A stretch of DNA of 17,072 nt from an uncultured Dysgonomonas sp. (GTDB lineage: Bacteria > Bacteroidota > Bacteroidia > Bacteroidales > Dysgonomonadaceae). The notes under the pieces are model-generated. The model did not search any database. It was given only the letters and a program-made list of their open reading frames with translations, and was not told the origin of the DNA. Of this stretch, positions 7,504 through 14,832 are shown in pieces; within the stretch, counting starts at the first letter, position 1; each line of letters opens with the position of its first letter. The translations under genes and the position numbers were made by a program. Where the stretch lies: positions 1-17,072 of the forward strand of contig CALKIV010000071.1 of NCBI GenBank assembly GCA_937995835.1. The letters run 5' to 3'.

Positions 7504-8778
7504 ATGAGAATATTTTTAGCTACTTTTTTACTTTTTATCTCAATGAATATGATTGCATCAGAACCTCTCAGAATAGGAGTTATCTCTGATACACATTTCC
7601 TGTCGGAACAGTTGATGGATAACAGATATGCTGTTCAAGAATATGTGGACAAAAGTGGAAGAGATGTCATTTCATCACCCGAAATTATTGATCAGGTAGT
7701 GGCTGACTATCTGGCTAGCAACATTGATGTACTACTTGTTTCGGGAGATATGACCAAAGATGGAGAGAAGCAAAGCCATATCGACTTTAGAGAAAAGCTA
7801 AGACCATTGTACGACAAAGGCGTGAAGATATTTGTAATCCCGGGCAACCATGATGTCAACATAAAATCGCCGGTGAGGTATCAAGGAAATAAATCTTTCC
7901 CCACAGAAGGAATAGAAGATAAAGGTTTTAGAGAAATATATGCAGACTATGGCTACGGACAGGCAGTAATGCAGCATACTGGTTCATTAAGCTATGCCAC
8001 AAAGCTCGATGAATCCACGTTATTACTGGCTATTGATGCTTCTGAATACAATCAATTGAAAAAGCGCCCAAACAGCTCTGGATCTATTTCTAAGGAACTA
8101 AAAGAGTGGATTGAACTTGTGCTGACTTCAGGCAAAGAACTAAACAATTGCACAAGAGTGGTTACCATGATGCATTGGGGACTTGCCGAACATTTCCCTA
8201 TGCAAGGCACATTGATGCCCGACTACCTAGTGCATGACTACAAGAATATTGCTACCCTATTGGCCGACCATGGTGTTCAGCTGATTTTCACAGGACATTT
8301 TCATGCTAATGATATTTCTTCGTTCACAACAGAAAAAAGCAACACGATATACGATGTGGAAACAGGGGCTCTAATTTCTTACCCTTTTGCCTATCGATTC
8401 GTAGACCTATACGAGGATCATGCAAAAATAGAAACCAGAAACATTACCTCTATTGCAAGCAAAACAAATCTGGTAGAAGAATCTAAAGAAACATTGAGAA
8501 AGATTGCCTCTGCACAAGCCTTGCACCTTATCAGAAGTAAGAAGGCAGACTTCCCCACTGTATTCTCGGAAGATGATTTTAAGCAGTTGGCAAATATTGC
8601 CAGCGAGGTTTTTCTGCTACACTTAGCGGGCGATGAAGTAATTCCTGAAAAGATGAAGAAAGAGATTTCAGATCTCTTCAATAAAAATGGTATGCCGATT
8701 GATGAGGATGCTGATATCCTGAATTTCGATTTGCCTCCTAAAGATAATAACCTGACAATTTCTTTTGACAAAAAATAA
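7504..8778 (+). CDS. Exported calcineurin-like metallophosphoesterase
   Basis: The 424-residue product starts with a Sec-type signal peptide (hydrophobic 3-17, likely cut near Ala18-Ser19), so it should act in the periplasm or outside the cell. The five metal-binding blocks of the calcineurin-like phosphoesterase fold are present: D29 and H31 in ISDTHF, D82 in SGDMTKDG, N115 and H116 in PGNHD, H224 in MMHWG, and H265 and H267 in TGHFH. These predict a two-metal hydrolase of phosphomono- or phosphodiesters. The C-terminal part (about 300-424) is charged and largely helical in pattern and matches nothing I recognise. The substrate cannot be told from sequence. It sits 6 bases after the DUF2931-like gene and 3 bases before rnhB. 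Confidence 0.92.
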   Translation: MRIFLATFLLFISMNMIASEPLRIGVISDTHFLSEQLMDNRYAVQEYVDKSGRDVISSPEIIDQVVADYLASNIDVLLVSGDMTKDGEKQSHIDFREKLRPLYDKGVKIFVIPGNHDVNIKSPVRYQGNKSFPTEGIEDKGFREIYADYGYGQAVMQHTGSLSYATKLDESTLLLAIDASEYNQLKKRPNSSGSISKELKEWIELVLTSGKELNNCTRVVTMMHWGLAEHFPMQGTLMPDYLVHDYKNIATLLADHGVQLIFTGHFHANDISSFTTEKSNTIYDVETGALISYPFAYRFVDLYEDHAKIETRNITSIASKTNLVEESKETLRKIASAQALHLIRSKKADFPTVFSEDDFKQLANIASEVFLLHLAGDEVIPEKMKKEISDLFNKNGMPIDEDADILNFDLPPKDNNLTISFDKK

Positions 8779-8781
8779 GTT

Positions 8782-9384
8782 ATGCTGAAAATAGCTCTCA
8801 ATCCTGATCTTATAGAGGCCGGATGCGACGAAGCCGGCAGAGGATGCTTGGCTGGACCTGTCTTTGCAGCTGCTGTTATTCTTCCCCCTGACTTTGTGAG
8901 CGAAGAACTCAATGATTCTAAACAGCTGAAAGAAAAAAAACGATATGAACTCAGAGAATATATCGAAGCCAATGCTCTAGCCTGGGCTGTGGGCATTGTA
9001 GATCATCAAGAGATTGATAAGATAAACATTCTGAATGCTTCTTTCTTAGCCATGCACAGAGCCGTGGACGCATTGAAGATCAAACCTCAACACCTGATCA
9101 TCGACGGCAATCGCTTCAAAAAGTATAGCGACACTCCACACACTTGCGTGGTGAAAGGTGACGGCAAATACCTGTCCATTGCGGCAGCCTCCATTTTGGC
9201 TAAAACTTATCGAGACGATTACATGATCGAGCTACATCGCGAGTTTCCAAACTACGACTGGGATCACAACAAGGGATACCCTACTGCCAAACATCGGGCT
9301 GCAATAAAGGAATTTGGCATAACGAAATATCATCGTCTGAGCTTCAATTTAGAAGACAAACAAATGAAGTTAGGCTTTAAGTAA
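8782..9384 (+). CDS. rnhB: Ribonuclease HII
   Basis: The enzyme cleaves the RNA strand of RNA-DNA hybrids and nicks at single ribonucleotides in DNA. The 200-residue length is normal for the family. The DEAGRG motif at 16-21 gives catalytic D16 and E17; NDSK lies at 44-47; D108 is in LIIDGN; and D145 follows ILAKTYR, completing the four-acid active site. It starts 3 bases after the phosphoesterase stop and is the last gene of its unit. Its stop lies one base from the stop of the convergent minus-strand gene, leaving no room for an intergenic terminator. Confidence 0.97.
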   Translation: MLKIALNPDLIEAGCDEAGRGCLAGPVFAAAVILPPDFVSEELNDSKQLKEKKRYELREYIEANALAWAVGIVDHQEIDKINILNASFLAMHRAVDALKIKPQHLIIDGNRFKKYSDTPHTCVVKGDGKYLSIAAASILAKTYRDDYMIELHREFPNYDWDHNKGYPTAKHRAAIKEFGITKYHRLSFNLEDKQMKLGFK

Positions 9385-9385
9385 G

Positions 9386-9841
9386 CTACACTTGTTCGCA
9401 AACGATGTTTTTATATTCGCAAAGGCTGATGACTTTTTCTCTGATGGGTTCGATTTCTCCGTAAGGAAGGGAGCTTAAATCCAAAGCTTTACTTTTTTGT
9501 TCCCCATTGGTGTGAAAGGTAATCTCAAAGTCTGACAAACTTAGTTTACTCACTTTCACCCATTCTATTTTTAGTTTATTCCCCTTGATATTAGACACCA
9601 CAGTGACATCATCTATTTTCAACAAAACTTTATCTGACACCCACAAGGTATTACTCAAGAATAAAGCTAATGCCAAGAATGCTCCAATCAGGGAAACGAA
9701 AAATAATAGATGATACGCCTCTATCGCTGCCTTATCGAACATCAGATAGCCACAAAAGAGCAAAAAATACAGACCAGTGAATGCTCGTCCATATCTTTTA
9801 AAAGTTGACGTTTTGGGTGAAATGATTAGTGCTTCTTCCAT
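9386..9841 (-). CDS. Small two-helix membrane protein with a PH-like domain
   Basis: The 151-residue product has two hydrophobic segments (about 19-34 and 43-63) followed by a beta-rich soluble domain (about 66-145) ending in a helix. This layout is seen in small bacterial membrane proteins with PH-like domains, but the family is not certain. I chose the ATG at 9841; the frame extends to a TTG at 9895 that would overlap the end of tcdA. With this start it follows tcdA by 7 bases, so the two are probably co-transcribed. Function is unknown. Confidence 0.75.
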   Translation of the reverse strand: MEEALIISPKTSTFKRYGRAFTGLYFLLFCGYLMFDKAAIEAYHLLFFVSLIGAFLALALFLSNTLWVSDKVLLKIDDVTVVSNIKGNKLKIEWVKVSKLSLSDFEITFHTNGEQKSKALDLSSLPYGEIEPIREKVISLCEYKNIVCEQV

Positions 9842-9848
9842 ATGCTTT

Positions 9849-10634
9849 TTATTTTTGTTCGTGATCTGATTTAGTGATAACATCTTGCACCACAAGACTA
9901 GCCAAAGTTAAACCAAAAGTTGCAGTTACGAAAACCACCGTACCATTTGGTAGCCCTTTTTTTCCAAGAGTTGCATCTGCTTCTCCTGTTGCAGGAATAT
10001 CTTTGAGCTCCGATAGTATATCGGCTCCTCTGTTTTCATTGAGTTCATCGCTATAAACAGCTTTGAAGTGCTTCTTTGGCATTTCACTTTTACGCAACTT
10101 TCGTCTGAGTGCCGATCCTAGTGGGCAACCTTGCACCTTCCAAAAATCAGCTACGCGTACACGTGTAGGATCCATCTTCAAGGCAGCACCCATAGAAGAG
10201 AAAAAAGTAGCCTTAGTGTTAGTTGCCGTCTGTATCAAATGAACTTTATTCTCCAAACTGTCGATGGCATCAATGATATAATCAAAATCATCGAGTCCAA
10301 AGCTATCGGCATTCTCCTTGCTATAGATCTCCTTCTTTGCTATAATGTTTGCTTCTGGATTAACCTCCAACAACCTGTTTTTCAGAAGATAAACCTTCTC
10401 CTCTCCCACTGTTTTCGTATTAGCCATCAGTTGTCGATTGATATTAGTTGGACAAACAGTATCAAAGTCCACAATCGTCAGATGTTGAATTCCTGTACGC
10501 ACTAATGCTTCTGCACACCAACTGCCCACACCTCCCACACCGAAGATGATAACTTTCTTTTCTTTGAGCTGGTTTAAAACATCACTTCCTAGCAGAAGCT
10601 CTGTTCTTTTAAAAATAGTATCTAAAATAGCCAT
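9849..10634 (-). CDS. tcdA: tRNA threonylcarbamoyladenosine dehydratase (TcdA, E1-like)
   Basis: TcdA (CsdL/YgdL) is an ATP-dependent E1-like enzyme that converts t6A at position 37 of ANN-decoding tRNAs to its cyclic form, ct6A. The 261-residue product has the nucleotide-binding GVGGVGS at 32-38, an acidic strand end IVDFD at 54-58, and the NINRQ adenylation motif at 64-68. A hydrophobic stretch near the C-terminus (about 232-253) is also typical of TcdA and helps separate it from ThiF and MoeB, as does the absence of CxxC zinc pairs. The start is an ATG at 10634, with a matching promoter element upstream. Confidence 0.92.
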   Translation of the reverse strand: MAILDTIFKRTELLLGSDVLNQLKEKKVIIFGVGGVGSWCAEALVRTGIQHLTIVDFDTVCPTNINRQLMANTKTVGEEKVYLLKNRLLEVNPEANIIAKKEIYSKENADSFGLDDFDYIIDAIDSLENKVHLIQTATNTKATFFSSMGAALKMDPTRVRVADFWKVQGCPLGSALRRKLRKSEMPKKHFKAVYSDELNENRGADILSELKDIPATGEADATLGKKGLPNGTVVFVTATFGLTLASLVVQDVITKSDHEQK

Positions 10635-10684
10635 AGGACAATTTATTCTTCTGATAAATTCAAACTGTTCTCAATTTTTGGGTT

Positions 10685-10692
10685 CAAAAGTA
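10685..10692 (-). promoter_or_regulatory. Bacteroidota -7 promoter element for tcdA
   Basis: On the minus strand this reads TACTTTTG, an exact TAnnTTTG match, 50 bases upstream of the tcdA start. The -33 position has no clear TTTG. It is divergent from the purD element at 10736-10743. Confidence 0.5.
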
Positions 10693-10735
10693 CAATTAAA
10701 TTTTATTCTTCTTTCATTTAGACGGGAATCGTATG

Positions 10736-10743
10736 TATATTTG
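10736..10743 (+). promoter_or_regulatory. Bacteroidota -7 promoter element for purD
   Basis: TATATTTG is an exact TAnnTTTG match, 37 bases before the chosen purD ATG at 10781. A weak -33-like TTTC lies at 10712-10715, 20 bases upstream. An in-frame ATG at 10733 would sit at or before this element, which supports the later start. No riboswitch-like structure was recognised in the short leader. Confidence 0.55.
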
Positions 10744-10780
10744 TCAGTTCAATAAATTTATTACGCTAAATATATTTAGG

Positions 10781-12049
10781 ATGAATATTCTTCTTTTGGG
10801 TAGTGGAGGTCGTGAAAATGCTTTGGCTTGGAAGATAAAGCAGAGTGACAAAATTTCTAATCTGTATGTTGCACCCGGAAATGCAGGAACAGACAGCATT
10901 GCGAGCAATGTTAATATTGGAGTTACGGATTTTCCTAAAATCAAAGAGTTTGTACTCGGTCAAGGCATCGACATGGTAGTCGTTGGCCCCGAAGCCCCCT
11001 TAGTGGAAGGAATATATGATTTCTTTTTAGCTGATGATTTACTCAAAAACATTCCCGTTATCGGGCCATCGCAAGAAGCTGCCAAATTAGAAGGAAGTAA
11101 AGACTTTGCAAAGCAGTTTATGATGCGTCACAACATCCCAACAGCTCGCTACCAAAGCTTCAATCTGGAACAATTGGACGATGCTTATAAATTTTTGGAA
11201 GAACTGGAAGCTCCTTATGTGCTGAAGGCTGATGGATTGGCTGCCGGCAAAGGCGTGCTGATTCTTGATGACATCAACGAGGCTAAAAAAGAGCTCAAAG
11301 AAATGTTATCTGGTATGTTTGGCGAAGCTAGCCGAACAGTGGTGATCGAAGAGTTCTTGTCTGGCATCGAGTGTTCTGTTTTTGTAATGACAGATGGCAA
11401 AAACTATAAAATACTTCCCGTAGCGAAAGATTATAAACGCATTGGAGAAGGAGACACAGGTCCTAACACAGGAGGGATGGGCGCTGTTTCGCCAGTTGTC
11501 TTTGCAGACGAGGCTTTCATGAAAAAAGTGGAAGAGCGAATTGTTATTCCCACAGTAGAAGGTATCAGAAAAGAAAACTTACAATATAAAGGATTTATTT
11601 TCCTTGGCTTGATCAAAGTAAATGGTGAGCCAATGGTCATAGAATATAACGTTCGCATGGGCGACCCAGAAACCGAGGTTGTGATGCTCAGAATAAAGTC
11701 CGACTTCGTAGAGCTTCTACAAGGTGTAGGTGCTGGCAATTTGAATGAGAAAACACTAGAAATAGACGACAGATTTGCCACCACCGTCATGCTAGTTTCA
11801 GGAGGATATCCCGGCGATTATGAGAAAGGCAAAGTGATCTCTGGACTAGAAGACATCACCGACAGCGTTGTTTTTCATGCCGGAACTAAAGAAGATCAAG
11901 GAGAAGTGGTCACTAATGGAGGTCGCGTAATGGCTATCAGTTCTTATGGCCTGACAAAAGAGGAAGCTCTCAACACATCGTATAAGAATGCTGAAAAAGT
12001 CAACTATCAAGGAAAATATTACAGAAAAGATATAGGTTTCGACCTATAA
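10781..12049 (+). CDS. purD: Phosphoribosylamine-glycine ligase (GAR synthetase)
   Basis: PurD joins phosphoribosylamine and glycine using ATP, the second step of de novo purine synthesis. The 422-residue product begins with LLGSGGRENALAWK (N-domain) and carries VVVGPEAPLVEG near 66-77, GSKDFAK at 105-111, the ATP-grasp segment LKADGLAAGKGV at 148-159, DTGPNTGGMGAVSP near 225-238, and the metal-binding YNVRMGDPETE at 289-299. The frame extends 48 bases upstream to an ATG at 10733, but the start at 10781 gives the canonical MNILLLGSGGREN terminus. It is followed 32 bases later by a membrane protein gene, possibly in the same transcript. Confidence 0.97.
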   Translation: MNILLLGSGGRENALAWKIKQSDKISNLYVAPGNAGTDSIASNVNIGVTDFPKIKEFVLGQGIDMVVVGPEAPLVEGIYDFFLADDLLKNIPVIGPSQEAAKLEGSKDFAKQFMMRHNIPTARYQSFNLEQLDDAYKFLEELEAPYVLKADGLAAGKGVLILDDINEAKKELKEMLSGMFGEASRTVVIEEFLSGIECSVFVMTDGKNYKILPVAKDYKRIGEGDTGPNTGGMGAVSPVVFADEAFMKKVEERIVIPTVEGIRKENLQYKGFIFLGLIKVNGEPMVIEYNVRMGDPETEVVMLRIKSDFVELLQGVGAGNLNEKTLEIDDRFATTVMLVSGGYPGDYEKGKVISGLEDITDSVVFHAGTKEDQGEVVTNGGRVMAISSYGLTKEEALNTSYKNAEKVNYQGKYYRKDIGFDL

Positions 12050-12081
12050 GCACCCACAAATTTCGTAAAACAGTAGCGCTA

Positions 12082-13077
12082 GTGTTATCAGGATTTTATA
12101 AAAAGCAGATTGCAGAAGGTAAAGGTTTTTTAGTTTTTGCAATCATCATTGCCATTCTAATTAGAAGTATTCACTTTTTCAAATTCGAAGGACAAACTCT
12201 GCAAATTGAAGGGGGTGGACCTCTTTGGCTTCCTTTGGCTTCTTTTTTTCAAAACCCATTATACAGCCTTATTTGCAGTACTGTCTTTACAATGATCATT
12301 GCTTTTCTGATCAACCTGATCAATACTCAATATGCCCTCATCAGAATGAAAACTCTCCTCCCGATGGGGATAGTTATCATCTTTTTCAGTTTTCTGCCCA
12401 ATCACCTGATCATGTCACCTGCCTATATTGGTACTGTGGCTTTACTGATAAGTTTAAACGCACTTTTTTCAGCGCATGGGGAAGAATATAATCAGACAAT
12501 TGTCTTCAAAGCCACATCCTACCTCGCTTTAGGAGCTTTGTTCGCCCCTCTCCTACTGCTCTATCTTCCTGTGTTGTGGATATGCTTCATCAGAATCAGA
12601 AGTTTTGGATTCAAAGCATTTCTCGCCTCACTTCTGAGTATAATTATCCTTTATGTGCCTGTATTTTCATACTTCCTTTTCATTGAAAAGAGCATGGATG
12701 TGTTAAACGCTCCACTATCTTACTTTTCATCTATTGATTGGTCACAAATGCCAGTACTGAGCTATGGACTATTGGGATACATTACTTTGGGAGTAGTCGT
12801 AATACTTATCACTTCCATCTTGTTAAACAACTCTGTAAATGGCTTTAAGGATAAAATCAAGATTCGTGTATTCTTAGCTGTTTTATCCATCCTTTGCATT
12901 TTCTCTGTATTATGCACCTTACTTTTAAACACTTATTCATTCCTTCCTCTTTATTTGGCTTTGGCAACAGGATCGCTATTAGTGTCGCATTTATTTGCAT
13001 TAACATCTAGTAAGTTAACTCCTTACACTTTTTATTTTTTGTTAATATTCATCTGCGTTATTAGTTTTTCACACTAG
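12082..13077 (+). CDS. Polytopic membrane protein, possibly DUF6427-like
   Basis: The 331-residue product is very hydrophobic, with about ten likely membrane segments (near 16-32, 59-80, 91-108, 115-130, 147-170, 180-201, 229-248, 263-282, 288-307 and 314-329). The start codon is GTG at 12082. No in-frame ATG lies between the purD stop and the first membrane segment, and the first internal ATG (Met71) would lose that segment, so GTG is the best choice. The N-terminus recalls Bacteroidota proteins of the DUF6427 type, from memory and without a motif to confirm it. It lies 32 bases after purD and 81 bases before the DUF4251 gene. No transporter or enzyme signature was recognised. Confidence 0.8.
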   Translation: MLSGFYKKQIAEGKGFLVFAIIIAILIRSIHFFKFEGQTLQIEGGGPLWLPLASFFQNPLYSLICSTVFTMIIAFLINLINTQYALIRMKTLLPMGIVIIFFSFLPNHLIMSPAYIGTVALLISLNALFSAHGEEYNQTIVFKATSYLALGALFAPLLLLYLPVLWICFIRIRSFGFKAFLASLLSIIILYVPVFSYFLFIEKSMDVLNAPLSYFSSIDWSQMPVLSYGLLGYITLGVVVILITSILLNNSVNGFKDKIKIRVFLAVLSILCIFSVLCTLLLNTYSFLPLYLALATGSLLVSHLFALTSSKLTPYTFYFLLIFICVISFSH

Positions 13078-13084
13078 AAATAGA

Positions 13085-13112
13085 TTGTTTTCTCAATATT
13101 TTCTTACTTTAG
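13085..13112 (+). promoter_or_regulatory. Possible promoter for the DUF4251 lipoprotein gene
   Basis: TTG at 13085-13087 and TACTTTAG at 13105-13112 (one mismatch to TAnnTTTG) are separated by 17 bases, in the 81-base gap before the gene at 13159. The match is imperfect. Confidence 0.35.
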
Positions 13113-13158
13113 GACGCATAAACAGTCTAAGAAAGTTTTAGATTAAAACCATAACAAA

Positions 13159-13644
13159 ATGAAAACAAACAAAACAAACATCTGCTATTTCTTACTACTG
13201 CTTCCTTTTCTTATTTTAAGTTGCAAAGCCTCGAAAGGACTATCCAAAGAAGAAATAATAGAACAAACCGACTCTAAAGTTGAAGCGCAACGATATACCT
13301 TCGAAGCCACACAGGCTCACCCTGCTAATGGCAAAATGGTACATCTATCCCCTAGTTATACCCTCAAAGTGACACCAGATTCGGTGATCGCTTATTTACC
13401 CTACTTTGGCCGTGCTTATTCAGCACCTAGCCCCACAGAGGAGGGAGGAATTAAATTCACTTCCACCGACTTCGACTATTCCTTATCTGAAAAAGACAAA
13501 GGCACCTATCGGGCGACGATCAAGATTCTGGACAACCACAATAAATATGAATTGTCACTGTTGATTAGCGATAATGCCAAAGGCACTCTTTATGTTTCTC
13601 AACAGAACAAACAAAGTATCACTTTTTACGGAGATATTGAATAA
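13159..13644 (+). CDS. DUF4251 family lipoprotein
   Basis: The 161-residue product starts with a lipoprotein signal: a hydrophobic stretch at 9-20, then SC with Cys22. The mature part fits the DUF4251 family of Bacteroidota envelope proteins: a stretch QRYTFEATQAHP near 47-58, then SPSYTLKVTPDSVIAYLPYFGRAY near 68-91, then TSTDFDYS, and a C-terminal ITFYGDI strand. The family has no established function and is thought to be a small beta-rich periplasmic domain. It lies 117 bases upstream of lpxD, but lpxD has its own promoter-like element, so co-regulation with the lipid A genes is not shown. Confidence 0.88.
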   Translation: MKTNKTNICYFLLLLPFLILSCKASKGLSKEEIIEQTDSKVEAQRYTFEATQAHPANGKMVHLSPSYTLKVTPDSVIAYLPYFGRAYSAPSPTEEGGIKFTSTDFDYSLSEKDKGTYRATIKILDNHNKYELSLLISDNAKGTLYVSQQNKQSITFYGDIE

Positions 13645-13692
13645 AAAATGAGTTTTTTACCCCTCTCTTCGATTTTATCAGTATAAAAGTGA

Positions 13693-13700
13693 TATATTTG
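13693..13700 (+). promoter_or_regulatory. Bacteroidota -7 promoter element for the lpxD-lpxC/fabZ-lpxA unit
   Basis: TATATTTG is an exact TAnnTTTG match, 61 bases before the lpxD ATG. The -33 position is T-rich (GATTTTATC at 13671-13679) but not a clean TTTG. If used, it would drive the lipid A genes separately from the DUF4251 gene. Confidence 0.5.
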
Positions 13701-13761
13701 GAAAAATATTATTATTTGTCTTCATTGCGGATAAATTAAAACTCAGATATTTCATTATTAT

Positions 13762-14814
13762 ATGCAACTATCCTATACTGCTGAACAGATTGCTTCAGTA
13801 CTAAATGGAACTGTAGAGGGAGACCCTACTGTTATTGTAAACAGCTTTTCGAAGATAGAAGAAGGGAAACCAGGTTCCTTAACATTTTTGGCAAACCCAA
13901 AATACACAAATTACATCTACTCCACTGAAGCTAGTGTAGTTTTAGTTAATAACGACTTCAAGTCAGAACATCCTGTAAAGGCTACGCTGGTAAGATGCGC
14001 GAATGCCTATGCTTCATTAGCTATCCTATTGGACATGGTGGAAAAGTCTAAACCTGTAAAAAAAGGAATCGAGGCAATGAGCTTTGTTGCTGAATCGGCA
14101 ACAGTAGGCGAAGATGTATATGTCGGAGCTTTTTCCTATGTATCTGACAAAGCTGTGATTGGAAAAAATGTAAAAATATATCCACAGTCCTATATCGGTG
14201 ACGGAGTTGTAATAGGAGATAATACTATCGTCTATGCTGGGGTAAAAATATATTATGGATGTAAAATCGGAAAAAACTGTATCCTCCACTCAGGTTGTGT
14301 GATTGGATCAGATGGTTTCGGATTTGCTCCTGAAAGTGATGGGTCTTACAAAAAAATCCCTCAAATGGGAATGGTGATCCTAGAAGATGACGTAGAGATA
14401 GGCGCAAATACAACTATTGATAGAGCAGTGATGGATGCCACCATTATACGTCAGGGTGTGAAATTAGACAACTTGATACAAGTTGCCCACAATGTTGAGA
14501 TCGGACAAAACACAGTCATGGCGGCTCAAGTCGGCATTTCTGGGTCTACAAAAATAGGCAAACAGTGTATGTTTGGTGGACAAGTTGGATTAGGTGGACA
14601 TATCACCATTGGAGATGGCGCAAACATAGGTGCACAATCTGGAATCATTAGTAACATCAAAGCCGGAGAGAAACTTCTTGGATCGCCAGCCGTTCCAGTG
14701 AGAGACTTCTTCAGATCAAGTATTGTTTTCCCAAAACTTCCTGATATGTATCGCCAACTCAATCAACTGCAAAAAGAGATTGAACTCCTAAAATCTAAAC
14801 TAGAAAATCAATAA
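13762..14814 (+). CDS. lpxD: UDP-3-O-(3-hydroxyacyl)glucosamine N-acyltransferase
   Basis: LpxD adds a second 3-hydroxyacyl chain, from acyl-ACP, to the 2-amino group of the deacetylated UDP-glucosamine in lipid A synthesis. The 350-residue product has an N-terminal uridine-binding domain (about 1-100, with GSLTFLANPKY at 38-48), then left-handed beta-helix hexapeptide repeats (about 105-310), and a C-terminal helix (about 325-348, LPDMYRQLNQLQ) that helps trimer packing. The catalytic histidine is H243 in NLIQVAHNVEIG, equivalent to E. coli H239. GSDGFGFAP at 182-190 is another family signature. It precedes lpxC-fabZ by 18 bases, so these genes form an operon. Confidence 0.97.
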   Translation: MQLSYTAEQIASVLNGTVEGDPTVIVNSFSKIEEGKPGSLTFLANPKYTNYIYSTEASVVLVNNDFKSEHPVKATLVRCANAYASLAILLDMVEKSKPVKKGIEAMSFVAESATVGEDVYVGAFSYVSDKAVIGKNVKIYPQSYIGDGVVIGDNTIVYAGVKIYYGCKIGKNCILHSGCVIGSDGFGFAPESDGSYKKIPQMGMVILEDDVEIGANTTIDRAVMDATIIRQGVKLDNLIQVAHNVEIGQNTVMAAQVGISGSTKIGKQCMFGGQVGLGGHITIGDGANIGAQSGIISNIKAGEKLLGSPAVPVRDFFRSSIVFPKLPDMYRQLNQLQKEIELLKSKLENQ

Positions 14815-14832
14815 ACTTTTTATTACTAAATA

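Noticed and set aside
8418..8996. Open frame of 192 codons on the minus strand
   Set aside because: It lies antisense to the phosphoesterase and rnhB, both with intact catalytic motifs. Its Ser-rich composition is typical of a shadow frame.
9842..9895. TTG-started extension of the PH-like membrane protein
   Set aside because: It overlaps the end of tcdA and adds a polar, uninformative N-terminus; the ATG at 9841 gives a better layout.
10733..10780. Upstream ATG for purD
   Set aside because: The segment covers the -7 promoter element and is absent from the canonical PurD N-terminus.
11431..11790. 119-codon minus-strand frame inside purD
   Set aside because: It is antisense to conserved ATP-grasp motifs of purD and has no features of its own.
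13642..13659. TAAAAAA-TGAG-TTTTTTA hairpin after the DUF4251 gene
   Set aside because: The stem is only 7 bp and all A-T, overlaps the stop codon, and is too weak to call a terminator.
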